From Lentinus brumalis (lineage: Eukaryota > Basidiomycota > Agaricomycetes > Polyporales > Polyporaceae): a DNA stretch of 64,000 nucleotides. Within the stretch, counting starts at the first letter, position 1. Each line of letters opens with the position of its first letter. The stretch covers positions 1,550,001 to 1,614,000 of the forward strand of contig MARA01000001.1 in the NCBI GenBank assembly GCA_001792895.1, in the 5' to 3' direction. The notes beneath the pieces were generated by a model. It was not told the DNA's origin. It saw only the letters and a program-made list of their open reading frames with translations, and did not search any database. Position numbers and translations under genes: made by a program. Shown here piece after piece: positions 46,445-57,302 of this stretch.

Positions 46445-46863
46445 GCGGATTCCACCCTTCAGCTGTTCGAAGCAGTTCGCAGAGGCAGATGCCGTTCGGG
46501 AATTTGTATGAACACTAGCATCTTGTGTACTATTGAAGGTCGAAGCTGCCTGTAGCGGAATTGACGGGTCAGCAAGAATAAGTACTGAGGCGGCATCTGA
46601 TGACTACCATGTTCGCTTGCATACAACACGACCATGTCATCGTGTTTACAGATCAAAAAAAGAGACAATGTCCTCGTGAGGCGCCACCGCGACTGATCGT
46701 CTTACATACGTCCACTGGAGTAAGCTGAACGAGGATGGTCTCGCGCGGTGAACAGTCTGGAGTAACCTGCATAACGTGCGCAGAGTATGATACATGGGGT
46801 AATCTACATAGAGCTGAAACATGATCGATGAAGCGTTCGAGATACAGATGGTCAGAGAAACAA
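46445..46863. other. Intergenic region between convergent genes
   Basis: 3' flanks of the bicupin gene and of the 1,232-aa orphan. Nothing recognised. Confidence 0.4.
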
Positions 46864-49800
46864 TCACACATGCGAAGCTTTCGCCTCACGAATCCGCTTC
46901 AGCCTCCTACTTGGACCTGATAGACCAGATGATGAGGCTGCTGTCTTATCAGGCTGAAACACGGCGGTCAGAAGAACTGCTGGATAAGACATGTGATAGT
47001 AGACGTACATCGTTGGATTCGTTCTCATACGCATCTGTGGTGGTGGGTGTGTTCGGCGAGCTCTGGTCTCCATCCGAGGCAGCAAGCTCGTTCACACGTA
47101 GAGGCAGGTGAGTCTTCTTGCTCCTCCTGGGACTTGGGGGAAGCTCGGTTGCCGAGTCTTCGGCATCGGACCCCTCGTCTGAGCGCGCAGCACGTGCAGC
47201 TTGGCGGTCCTTGCAGACCTGTATCCAATTCGACAGCGGCTCGTTTTCATCTGCATCGAGATTAAGGTCGTGCTCAGCGGAGGCGACCTCTGAGACACCA
47301 TGCTTTCCCTGCTCGCCGACGATGACATCGTCAAGGTCCACCTTGACAAGGTCTTCGGACTTGTTGCGACCGCCGTCCTCGCCTGGGTTCAGCGTGCCAG
47401 AAGGTTGTTGTGGACCAGCAGACTCGGAGCCATCCTGTGACACAAGACAGCTACCGCCCATTGCCTCGGAGATCCCGTCTTCGACCGCTCTCTCATCCGT
47501 TCCTGGGGAAGCGGTTGATGCCGTTGACGTTTCATTCGTCGCATCTCTGGATGTCGGTGCTCGGCCGGTCGCACTATACGACGGCGACGCTGAGCGTGGA
47601 TCAGGACCAGGAGTGGGCGAGTGCACGATGCCTCCCGACACAGCAGCGGAGAGCCGCTGCCTTTCCGTACTCAGGACAGATGCAGAGGGCGAGCGCATGG
47701 AAGGCGGTGTCTTCGGAAGCTCCCGCTCCTGCGAGGAGTTGCGATTTGATCCACCGGAGTCGCCCAGAAACGAGGTAGCGAAGCTTGTCATTGACGAGAG
47801 GAATCCAGCTCCGCGGGACTTGGCCGAGCCAAAAGCCAATCCTGAGCTTCTCGGCGTGGAGGGTGATGTCGTATGTATCTGGTGAATTGACAACGGGTCG
47901 CCCACTCGTCGTGACTCTGTCAGAGCCCCAAATGCAGTGCGCACTCGCAATCCCTCCTGATGTCCAGGCGCTGGCAAAGGCGAAGAGCGCGGACGGTCAG
48001 GAGCTTCATAGAGCTTCGCTGATTGAATCGTAGGTGGGGATGAGTTCGTGAAAGGTTGAGGAGCGGAGTACGCGGGCGCGATGGTAGAGTCGAAGGGAGG
48101 TAGGGACGGCTCCAGCTCAGCATCCTTTCCTTCCTTCGCAATCACAAGCATCTCGTCGCCTTTAGCGAGCATGGCCGTCGGAGAAGCCGAAGCATCAGTA
48201 GTCGACGCGGAGGTGGTTGCCTCTGAGAGTGCCGGACCTTGCGAGGGAGGAGTGTCTAGTTGCGGCGATGGCTGGACGTGTTCATCACCGACCGCCTTCC
48301 TGTCCTGTTCCGACGCGCGCGAAGGTCCATCGGTCGGGGCGTGAGGAACCTGTGACTCGCCCTTCTGCGAGGTGTGCCCAGCGCTCGTCTCAGCACCACG
48401 TCCCGCCGCGTCTGCATCATCCTTCCCCGGCGCATCCACTCCGCTCGCGCTTCCGGCCAACTCCACGACTGGGCTTTCGGCCTCCGTCTCGGTCTTGCTG
48501 CCTGTCTTCTGCCGCTGCCGCTGCCCCTTCCCCTTCCCCTTCTTGCTGCTTGAGGCTCCCCCGGAAGCTGCCTGTGTTGCCTCGCGTTGAGCCTTCCGCT
48601 CTGCAGCGACTCTGGCTTCCTCAGCGGCATGGGCGATCGCTGCAGCCTTCGCCTCTGCTGCTCGCCTCGCTTTCTCGGCCTTATCGGCTGCTTGCCTCGC
48701 TCTCTTCGCCTTCTTCCGCGCCTCCTTGTCGAGCTCAGTATCCCCTTCTTGCTGAGGTGTGGACGGGTTCTCGATGGATGGCGTCACCGGTACCGATTGG
48801 GCGTCAGGATCATGTTGAGCAGCATCAGGGGCGCCAGACAGGACGATCTTCGGCTTCTTCAGCTCCTCGACGTCATCCAACAGACGAGCTTCCGAGAGCT
48901 GGTTGCTGGAAGAGGGCGCGCTAACAGTCTGGCAAGTTTGCTCGGGACGTGTCTCAGTCTCCTCAGAGGGAGGAGACGGAGGACGGGCGGTGGAGGCGTC
49001 CTGCGGAGCGGTTGGCGCATCCTCAGCAGTGGGTGTCTCGCAATCCCCTGACCGGACCGCGGCCTCTGATTGCGAAACACCCGAGGGGTCGTCCTGCTGA
49101 GTTTCGACAGTGTCCTGATGGCCATCAACCCCAGGATCTGCACTGTCCGAGGGTTGCGGCAGCTCGTCAGTCTCGCCAGTCTCGCCGTTGACGGTGGATC
49201 CATCCAGATTCCCAGCGTTCTCCTCGGAGCCTGCAGTTGTCTTTGCAATAGACGAGAGCTGGGTCGGTTGCTCTTGCTCGGAAGTTACCTGAGTGGTTGG
49301 AACGTAGGAGTGCGTGCGAGAGGGTTCGTGTTCGTCCGAAGGCGGTGCCGTCTCCTGGCCGTCCGCACCCGGATCTGTTCCGGCTTTGTTCGCATCGGCG
49401 GAGACCTCAGGAGTAGCGACTTCGCCGTCGGCGGGTCCGGCGGCGTCTCCAGAAGTAGGCTCAGACGTAGGCGGGATAGGGTCCGCGGAGTGCAGGGGCT
49501 CAAGCTCGCCAACCGTCTTGACTGCAGCGTCGGTCCGCTCGTCATCGCGATTTGTCTCGGGCGCTGCCATTCCTACAGAAGCTGGAGGATCCACCTGAGC
49601 CTCACTCTCGTTATGCCTAGCCGAAGGTTGGCCCAGATCGTCGCTGAAGGCGAACATTCCCGACATGTCGCCGGTACTTCCAGCAGCTGCAGATGCATCC
49701 TCATCCGAAGGAGGAGGATCATCGCGCTTCAACGTCTCGGACGGAGGCTCCTCGGTAGTTTCTGGCACGTTCACGGAGGGCGACACGCCCTCTGGGTCTG

Positions 49801-50736
49801 TGGGCTGGACAGCAGCGGTTTCTTCGATGACCTGAAGATCTGCGGAGCCGTGCCTAGCGGTATCCACCGCTACAGGCTGTGCTACCGGGTCCGCAGCATC
49901 AGTAGAGTGTTCGAGCGACGCCTGCGAAGTCGTCTTCGGCGCATCCTCGAAGTCGATGAGCGACTCCTCGGTTGAGGTCGTGGACGCTGTTGGCTCATGT
50001 GTGGGCTCTCCGGGCTCGCTTGCGCGAGTGGGCCCGCCACCAATGTCCAATCCCAAGGTGTTCTCGCCTGTGTTAGGGTCCGCATGCTGGGGAGTGGCAG
50101 GTTCGGGCGTGGCTGGTACTTCTGCCGCCTCGTGGATCTCGTCATTGTCGCCGTCGAGGGCCCAGTCACTGATAACGCTCTCCGCGACGTCATCGTCCTC
50201 TTCACACTCGGGCTCCTCGGGGAGGCTCGGGGACGGTGGTGGAGGGGTGGGCGGGGGAGGAGGGTGCTCGAAGTCATGGGAGAGTCTCCGAACGTGCTTC
50301 ACCCGAGGAGTGGTGGGGGACACGGCCGGCTGGATGCTTTGCGCGAGCGAAAGGACGAACTCGCGGACGGATTGTTCGGATGCAAGACTGGGATATTCCG
50401 TGAGAAGTGTGCTCGATGGCGGTGATAGAAGGGATTTCAAGGACAATGACGCGTATATGAGCGACGTACCGAGAGAGTTGGTCGGGGTCGGATTGAAGAT
50501 ACCACAAGGCTTGAGGAGTCAACCGATTAAGGCGTATGAGATCTACAGCAGAGGAGGACTCCGATGCCGAGTAGTTTAAGCCGATGTAGGTTAGGAGGTC
50601 CTTATCGACCCAGTCAGAGGGGTCTTGCTGCACAGAAGAGATGATAATGTTGAGGAAGTATGGTCATACGAGTGGTCGCAAGACTCACCGGGAGCTTCGG
50701 TGCAGTGTCGAGTCGGGGAGGTCGTACACGAGACAT
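46864..50736 (-). CDS. Large disordered acidic orphan (1,232 aa)
   Basis: Exons 50736-50689, 50627-50470, 50411-47009 and 46953-46864 sum to 3,699 nt (1,232 aa). I do not recognise a family. The first 120 residues look ordered: QDPSDWVDKDLLTYIGLNYS, LIRLNRLTPQALWYLQSDPD and YPSLASEQSVREFVLSLAQS, suggesting a small helical domain. A poly-Pro run (HPPPPPTPPPPSPSLPEEPE) follows, then several hundred residues of Glu/Asp/Thr/Pro/Ser low complexity. A highly charged Ala/Lys/Arg helix (KEARKKAKRARQAADKAEKA) comes next, then a Lys/Gly/Gln stretch, more disorder and a basic C-terminus (SRRLKRIREAKASHV). A scaffold or nuclear role is only a guess. Clean reading through a 3.4-kb exon argues that it is functional. 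Confidence 0.65.
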
Positions 50737-52249
50737 GGCGGGTGGCCAGACGCTGAAAGAACCGACCATAAGCTTCAGATCTCGACTACCTAGGGACACA
50801 ACGCACCTGAAGCTGCTGCGCGGAGAGACTGTGTCGCCTGGAGATCTGGGATAAGGGGAGTATGGATGGGCGTTGAGTCGGTTGGGGAATATAGTCAAGC
50901 TCATTGGCCTAATCGGAACAAGGTTACGCGTCTTAGCTTTGAAAGCTCAAAGAGCGCGACAATTACGCACGATTATGGGCGGCGGCGATGGTCGTCTCGT
51001 CGGTGTTGTGAAAGGTGGTTCTGAGGGAGGATAGAGATCGGAGAGCAGGCTCCAGGAATTGCGGCTTTAGATGGATAGCTCACGCTACCGCAGCCTAAGT
51101 TCCGGGCAATCTGTGCGGAGGCCACGCACCCTGGGGGCAGGCAGCATGAGAACAGCGGGCTACTAAAGCGGGAAGCATCAGCTGCAGTGTATTAATGTTC
51201 TGGCCAAGAAGACCGCCGTTCATTCGCACCTTGAGGCTGTCCGAGGTCGATGAACTCTAAAGAGGCAAGACCTGCACCGGCAACGCCCTCGTTATCTCTC
51301 CTCCTCCATCGCCCTCCCAGCATCGCCGTCTTCCTGGTAACGATCTCCAGCACCGCGAGGCTATGCGTGTATGGGAATGCGACAGCTCCGAGTCGTCAGA
51401 TGGATGCGAGGGAGGAGGAGCCTGCTAGGCTGGGCGAATGGCAGCTGCATGTAGTCGGCGAAGCTTCAGGCTAGACTGCGCTTTGGGCAAAGAAGCCTTC
51501 TTCATCCAGTTCGGTGCGCGTATTGTCGTGCAGGTCTACGAGCGGATTCGCGAAGAGCCATAGATGGTGGAAGGAAAAAGTCTGAAGCCTGTTACGTGAA
51601 GCAGCGAGGTGCAGCGTGTCTGTGAAGAGACCTCATCAGAGCATCTTGAACTCAGCCGGTGGTGGCGCTGCTCTCTCTGGACAACCACATCCTACCACAT
51701 CCTGCATTCATTTCATTCTACCTCGCAAGCTCCGTATCGCTGGTGACTGTTCCGATGCTGGGCGCTGAGGGGAGTGCCATCGTCGTGGCAATTATATATC
51801 TGACTGGATCCTGTCCAGCTGCGACGCCGGTTAAGCTCTGGCAGGTCACGACCATCTCCCGAAACACGCTCCATTCGGCGCCGCTGCATATGGTCTCTCT
51901 GTGCGGACAGGACGATTCCGATTTTCTAAGAGTTCAGCATATTGCAACAGCCTCTTCGCGTGTGGTCGGTTTGCTCAAGGTGGGGCACCCCAGAAATACG
52001 CCTCAAGGCATCACGACGCATACACAGGTTGCATTCTTGCCTCCAAGGGCGACGGACGTGGTCACTATTACGGTACGTATTCGCCCAAAACATGTTGACT
52101 GACGCGGCTTGCAAGTGCGGAGTCGGTGTAGCCAGGCATCATCGTCAGCCTCCGTTTTATAAACCGGTGAGCTGTCGAATACCGAATGCTAAGTCTGGAC
52201 TCCCTCGCCTCTCATTGCAACACCTCCCCCTGCTTTCATTCTCTCCAAG
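50737..52249. other. 1.5 kb divergent intergenic region
   Basis: Lies between two divergent start codons. No supported gene, RNA or repeat. A TATA-like TTTTATAAACC occurs near 52155-52165, about 90 bp upstream of the plus-strand start. Confidence 0.4.
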
Positions 52250-53781
52250 ATGACCGGTGTCCTTGCTGCTGTCGCCCAGTTGCTCAAGCGCGATCCGCCA
52301 ACCGAAATTTGGCCGGACCGCCACAGCGGCAGACGCAGCAAGACGGCCGCGCCAGACGTCATCCGCCTCCCGGTCGACCTCAAAGAGTACAATCCCGAAG
52401 ATGATTCGATATGCTGTCCTCATAACTGCTCGCACTGTCGCTGCTCTCCTCCCAGTCTTGTCTACTCCTCTGCTAGCTGCTCTTCTCTCACTCTCACTCC
52501 TTCCACTGTGTGTACCACTCCTGCTTCTCTCACGTGTGCCAGTGATGTCGCGCTCTCTACCTCGCCCAAGGGCATTACTTTCTCCGACGGCACGTCAACA
52601 CTACCCTTGCCGGAGCTGGACGTCGTGTCCAGCACTATAGCCCAACGGCGGGGTATTCAGAGACTTCCCGCCCTCAAGCCCAAGCCGCGGAATGCGAGCG
52701 TGTCCAGCCTTCCAGGATCCAAGAACAAGCTGCTATCTCCAGACACTCCGGACACAGCTGCGGGCTTTGCCCAACGCATCGTCGGCTTCATGCGACTATC
52801 CTCCCGTCCGGACCCAGAGTCGTTGCCCGAGACCCCTTCCCCCGAGACTACTTCGAGGACCCGTTCGGCCGAATGTCAGCCTCCTTCTACGAAGACTCTT
52901 ACCTCTTCGACGCCTCTCCACTCCCTCACCCGGACCTCTACGACTTCTCAGTCTACAACACCCTCCCGACATCGGAAGGCACGCACTACTACACCGAGAA
53001 GTGTCCAAAGCACGGCAAGGCACGTCTCTACATCGGTGTCTCTGACATCGGCCCTCCCGTGCCTACTACATCCCAGGCTCCATCGCAACAAGCTAAGGCC
53101 CATCCACCAGCACCTCCAATCGTATCTCAGACACGATCCATGCTTCCTGCAGCACCTCCGCCTACTCCCATGACCCCCAGCGCGCCGCCCAAACCGAGCC
53201 TCCGTCCGCTGCTCCTAGCCCAGAAGCTCGCACAGACGGATTCGATCGTGCCACCCACAGGACCGAAGCTCCGTCCGCTGTACCTGCCGCAGCACCTCGC
53301 GCGGCGCGTATCGCATCCACCACGGCGGCACTTGACGCATTCGCGCTCGAATACATTCCCGTTCGGTCCGAGGCCCTCTGCAAGACGTTCTCCCACCGAC
53401 ACGGACGCGCCTGCTCGGGGTCACGCGGGACGGGGACGTGCGAAGTCGCCGTCACAGGTCCTGCAGCTGCACGGCATTGGCTCGCTTCTCGGGGCGGTCA
53501 GCGTGCTCGAAGACGGTCACGTCGCGGACGTCTCGGCGACAGCGACCTCTGGATCTGGGTCCGAGGCTTCTCTTTCGGCCAACGCCAGTACCACTGGGCC
53601 GGAGCTGGTCCTCCCGAGCGCGGACAGCATTCCGGCCTTCGCCCTCGAATTTCTGGGACCACTCTCGCGGAAGGTCGAAGACATCCTTGAGCTGTTGTCA
53701 GCTAGTCCGTCCGCAGCGAGTCGTCTTTCAGTGGAGAGTGTCGTGCAACGGGGGTCGTCCATTTGCGCTTATGCTTTGTAA
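52250..53781 (+). CDS. Hypothetical protein with Cys-rich patch, one apparent frame break
   Basis: A start at 52250 reads MTGVLAAVAQLLKRDPPTEI and continues through a Cys/His patch (CCPHNCSHCRC) and a Ser/Thr-rich segment to GFMRLSSRPDPESLP. There the frame must slip by one: adding a C in the CCC run at 52826-52828 joins it to RDPFPRDYFEDPFGRMSASF and on to a stop at 53781 (1,533 nt, 510 aa). Both halves are protein-like: RMSASFYEDSYLFDASPLPH, then LYIGVSD and two copies of a LRPLLLAQKLAQ / LRPLYLPQHLAR motif, and a C-terminal helix EFLGPLSRKVEDILELLS. I do not recognise a domain. It may be a real gene with a sequencing error. Confidence 0.55.
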
Positions 53782-53915
53782 ACTTGCTTTCACGTATCTC
53801 TCGTCTTCTCATCTGGGCTATCAGGGGTCATCTACAATGGGCTTGGGATAATCTGTGCATTAGGATTTAGTCTACGTGCTCTATGTTAGTATTGTCTATG
53901 TAATCTACGTGTTGT

Positions 53916-55231
53916 TCAGTGGCTCTTAATGAAGTTCGTGACTAATGCCTTGAACTCGTTCGGGCTGTCGAGGTTGATGTGAGCGCTTGCTAGGGTTCAA
54001 ATAGACAAGACCTACCGTTCCGAGTGTACTTCATGGGACGAACATGAAAGGTCAGGGGAGAGCAGTGGACATAGCGTGTTCGACTCACCCCAGTGTCCCG
54101 CATCCAGCTCCTCCAACACCATCTTCGGGAAGAAAGCCTTCGCGGTATCAATATTGTGCCTGTTGATGTACCTGTGACGGGCACGTTAGGTCTTGTCCCG
54201 GACTGAACAGATGGACTTGGCGTATGTACGAACTTGCTCTTGGTACCCTTGATGAACAAGGTCGGTCCTTCGAATGTGCGCTCACCAGGAGCCCACGGGA
54301 AACCGCCAATCTCAGGTATGGCTTCACCAAGCAGCCCGATGGGTATGCGGAACTTCAGCGGCTGGTGGTGGCGCGCAGTTCCGTGATCTAGATTCATGAG
54401 CAAGAACGCACGCGTCATAGGGTCCTGCAGGAACGATAAATATCGACCTGTCCGACATAGGAAGGGGTGAACGGACCTGTTCATACGGCTGGAGGACCCG
54501 GTCCGCCTCTTGACGCGTCTTGACATTGCTTTCCTCAATCTTCCTCATCGCATCTATGTACCCTTGGAACTCCGCGGAGAGCGGGCCTCGCGAGGGAGCA
54601 ATATCGGCCACGATGAGGTGGGAAAGCAGCTCAGGCGGGAGCTCGGGAGAAAGCGCGACTGTCATCGCGACCTTTCCTCCCCTGACGCGCATGAGCAGGT
54701 TGCGACGTGCGTGTAACACACTCGAGGACGTACATGGAATGTCCGAGGAGAGAAACGTTGGACAGCTTATGAGCCTTGCAAAAGTGGAGGACATCCGCGG
54801 CCATAGCCGGATATGTATGGGGTTGCGCATGAGGAGAAGTTCCGTGATTACGGAGGTCCTGAGGCCTCGTTCTAGTTGAGGGACGCGCGATGATGAGAGC
54901 GCATAGGTACCATACCAGAGCATATACGGGCCTCCCGAGGTCCTTGACGAAAGCTTTGGAGAGCGAACCCCAGTTCCGTTTCATCCCGCTGCACATGATT
55001 CGTCACTGGGCTGTAGAAGAGAAAGGGAAAAACGCACAAGAGACCATGCAGGATGACTAGTGGCTTTTCGGTCTCGTTTCCATCGGGAGGGACGACCTTG
55101 TCGAAGTGTAACTCGACCGGGGAAATGGACGTAGACGCGGCGTGCGCCTGTAGGTGGGATGTTCTGATCAACGGCAGCCTCAATGTGCTCCAAGATATTG
55201 AAGAAGACGGGAACAGGCGACTAGAGACCAT
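53916..55231 (-). CDS. ABHD11-like alpha/beta hydrolase, probably mitochondrial
   Basis: Alpha/beta-fold hydrolase like human ABHD11 and yeast Imo32, which act in mitochondria. Exons 55231-55038, 54988-54916, 54858-54734, 54681-54477, 54424-54234, 54171-54089 and 53989-53916 sum to 945 nt (314 aa). The N-terminus (MVSSRLFPSSSISWSTLRLP) is Arg/Ser/Leu-rich with no acidic residues, as in a matrix-targeting presequence. Family signatures are LVILHGLFGMKRNWGSLSKA, DLRNHGTSPH, the nucleophile elbow LLGHSMGGKVAM, IVADIAPSRGPLS, TLFIKGTKSKYIN and the catalytic His in LDAGHWASAH. No frame break. It diverges from the snoRNA host gene, so they share the roughly 220-bp gap as promoter. Confidence 0.9.
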
Positions 55232-55495
55232 CGCGGAGGTTGTACAACGGCTGAGTTGCGTCGAGGGTGGGTCCGAGTCGGGACGGCCGATGGCAGCGCG
55301 AAGACATGGAGGTGATAAGATAAGATAGATGTCCTGCACACCAAGCGTCTATCTTCCGTCAGTCACGAGCCGCACCGCCTGCCCTAAAGTAACGCGCTGA
55401 AAACGCGTCCGTCGATTTTCCTGCACCTCCTGCTCGCCCACAACAGCGAGCTCAGGTATGATGGTAAGTCCTTTCGTGCTCGTTCATTCTTCGAC

Positions 55496-55581
55496 GCGAT
55501 GATACCTATCGTTTACCTCGAGTGGTGTTGCTATACCATGCGGCATTCACGATGCTAGGATTTTTGTCATAGTTACACTGA
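55496..55581 (+). ncRNA. Box C/D snoRNA, guide for 25S Am2256 (snR63-type)
   Basis: In intron 55464-55634. C box GCGATGA at 55496-55502, C'-like CGATGC near 55547 and D box CTGA at 55578-55581. The guide GTCATAGTTAC (55566-55576) pairs over 11 bp with the helix-69 sequence GUAACUAUGAC of large-subunit rRNA. The fifth base before the D box (T55573) faces the second A of GUAAC, which by yeast numbering is A2256, a known 2'-O-methyl site guided by snR63. rRNA sequence and numbering are from memory. Confidence 0.75.
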
Positions 55582-55764
55582 TCGGTATCCTACGTGTTCG
55601 TGGCGCAAAACGACTGACTCTCGTTCTCCCACAGATGATGCAAGACACTAGTTGACCATCTTTCCGGGACTGTGGCCAGCGTGCTAGCGGGGATGCTTTG
55701 CTTTGAAGCCGGTGAGGTAAGCGCATGTCCTTGATCCTCACCCTTCCTTTTTCCCAATCGCGAC

Positions 55765-55844
55765 GCGATGAACTCAAACCATTCAAACTAGAGTATCTGA
55801 GAGCCTTTGGTTCGATGCTTTACTTATATCTGTCAATCCACTGA
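55765..55844 (+). ncRNA. Box C/D snoRNA, double guide for 18S Um1269 and 25S Um2421
   Basis: In intron 55717-55905. C box GCGATGA at 55765-55771, D' box CTGA at 55797-55800, C' near 55812 and D box CTGA at 55841-55844. The D guide ATCTGTCAATCC (55828-55839) pairs over 12 bp with 18S GGAUUGACAGAU, placing U1269 (yeast numbering, snR55 site) at position five. The D' guide TCAAACTAGAGT (55783-55794) pairs over 12 bp with 25S ACUCUAGUUUGA, placing U2421 (yeast snR78 site) at position five. In yeast these two sites have separate guides. Confidence 0.8.
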
Positions 55845-55973
55845 TCTTCCTCTACTCGACCCGTTGTGACTTGGCCGGTGTACTGACTGTCGTTGGTTCC
55901 CGCAGTTTTACTTCCATTGGTGACGTTCCTGAGGGCCTGTTCGGTGAGTGTCTTTTTTCTTTTGGCCCTAGCC

Positions 55974-56066
55974 GTGATGCAATATATGGAGTTACCGCCT
56001 GACCATGCGTCTACGGACGTCGTGGGCTTGTGACGACAATTCCAAGGCTGTTTTTTTAAACTCTGA
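55974..56066 (+). ncRNA. Box C/D snoRNA, D' guide for 18S Um578 (snR77-type)
   Basis: In intron 55944-56117. C box GTGATGC at 55974-55980, D' box CTGA at 55999-56002 and D box CTGA at 56063-56066. The D' guide GGAGTTACCGC (55988-55998) pairs over 11 bp, with one G-U wobble, with 18S GCGGUAAUUCC of the 530 loop. The fifth base faces U578 (yeast numbering), the snR77 site. The guide before the D box matches no rRNA that I can recall. Confidence 0.68.
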
Positions 56067-56196
56067 GCTTCTCTTCTACATCCTGAAACTGAGATTGCTG
56101 ACTTTGTTCGTTCACAGCTCGTGGTTGCGCCCTTGATACACCATAGCAGGACATGAACCGGTCGTCTCGGTAAGTCGCTGTCCTTACCCCCATTGC

Positions 56197-56280
56197 ATGA
56201 TGCTATTATCACGACGGTCTTCGTACTATCACTGCCGAAACTGCCCGCCACAGCTCAATTTTTCGGGCAACCCCTTCTGA
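56197..56280 (+). ncRNA. Candidate box C/D snoRNA, target unknown
   Basis: In intron 56170-56335. C box ATGATGC at 56197-56203 and D box CTGA at 56277-56280. The guide before D (TCGGGCAACCCCTT) matches no rRNA segment I can recall. Called from box spacing and its position in the host gene. Confidence 0.5.
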
Positions 56281-56437
56281 TCTTCAATCTCCATCGCGAG
56301 TTTCGAATGTTCACTAACAACACTCTAATTAACAGGTGGTGTACCTCCACGGAGTTACCGCAGGCTGGCCCCGGACCGTCCTGACACCATGTGAGTATCT
56401 CGTTCTCTTCTATAGGGCAGGGCTGAGAGCGGCGGTG

Positions 56438-56514
56438 CGGATGAATTGTCATAAACATTATCAACTAGAAGCTGTTGCGGAGCTTCGGCATTGAATGATA
56501 ACACTATTTTCTGA
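56438..56514 (+). ncRNA. Candidate box C/D snoRNA, target unknown
   Basis: In intron 56391-56564. A weaker C box CGGATGA at 56438-56444, an internal ATGATA near 56495 and D box CTGA at 56511-56514. No rRNA target recognised. The box match is the poorest of the five. Confidence 0.4.
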
Positions 56515-56600
56515 ACCTCCTCTTCAATGTCAATTTTTGGACGATCGCTGACTATCGCCTGTAGTGCTGTTATTGCAACTCGTGTGAGTGCTTGTGTACG

Positions 56601-57302
56601 TAGTTGATCCTCTAGTGTCGTCCTTCCCAAAATTATGGTCTTTCTCTGCGGGGTCCCGCCTCATCATGAGTCCGAGTGTGCAACGTATAGAGTTGAGGTC
56701 TACGTCCAGCAGCGTGGCTGATACAGGATCGCCGTCGTTCGCCCTGGGAGCTCCGGTGAATGTCCATTAGCCTTCAGATGGAAGACCGGCCTTTCCAGTA
56801 ACTTACTTACCCCCTATTGTTTCAAATGCAACGTGAGTACAGTAGGTCACTGACACGGCCATATCACTCAGTACCAGGCACAAGAAACGTCGGATACAGT
56901 ACGTATGTGGAGATGTCTTGTTTGCTTGCCTGACGTGCCGGCTGACCTCGATGTTTCCAGCTGCTATCTATATTGAGGAACGCTACCTCTTTCCCTCACT
57001 CCGCAGTGCCCCGGAGTCATACGCGCCATTCCTCTGCTCCGCCATTTGTGGACCCCGATACATGTCGGACGGAATCTGCACCCGTTCCATTGTGCTGGTC
57101 TACGGCGGTCACGACAGGTACATCCGTTCACGGAAATAACTGGGTCGGCGTCACGAGGGTACCGCGTTGCGCATCCTCATCTGCACCCAAACAGCGCGAT
57201 CTGCACAAGAGCGGCCGATACGCCCGGCTTCCAATGCAATGGCATGGGACTTAAAAAGCGGCAGTAGGGCAATGAGGTCCGTCGTGCGCTCGGTCCGTCG
57301 AA
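56601..57302. other. Host-gene 3' part and tannase promoter
   Basis: Contains the sixth host intron and possibly further non-coding exons, then the tannase promoter. Several GTGAGT-like donors and AG acceptors occur, but I cannot build a reliable exon chain and see no clear C/D pair. Confidence 0.35.

Larger units (their letters stand above)
55440..56600 (+). ncRNA. Non-coding snoRNA host transcript with C/D snoRNAs in successive introns
   Basis: Short exons are separated by introns with good splice signals: 55464-55634, 55717-55905, 55944-56117, 56170-56335 and 56391-56564, with a sixth donor at 56584. Exons are 19-82 nt (for example 55906-55943, 56118-56169, 56336-56390) and hold stop codons in every joined frame, so no protein is encoded. 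Each of the five complete introns contains a C-box-like and a D-box CTGA element about 75-95 nt apart. Three carry guides that fit rRNA (see the snoRNA entries). The 5' end lies in the roughly 220-bp gap shared with the ABHD11-like gene. Exact transcript ends are unknown. Confidence 0.75.

Noticed and set aside
47118..49975. Long plus-strand frames opposite the 1,232-aa orphan
   Set aside because: Shadow frames of the GC-rich minus-strand exon. Their Ser/Arg/Cys-rich composition is that of reverse-complemented Glu/Pro/Thr codons.
56584..56800. Sixth snoRNA in the last visible host intron
   Set aside because: The best C-like (ATGAG) and D-like (CTGA near 56718) elements fit the consensus poorly and the intron's acceptor is not clear.
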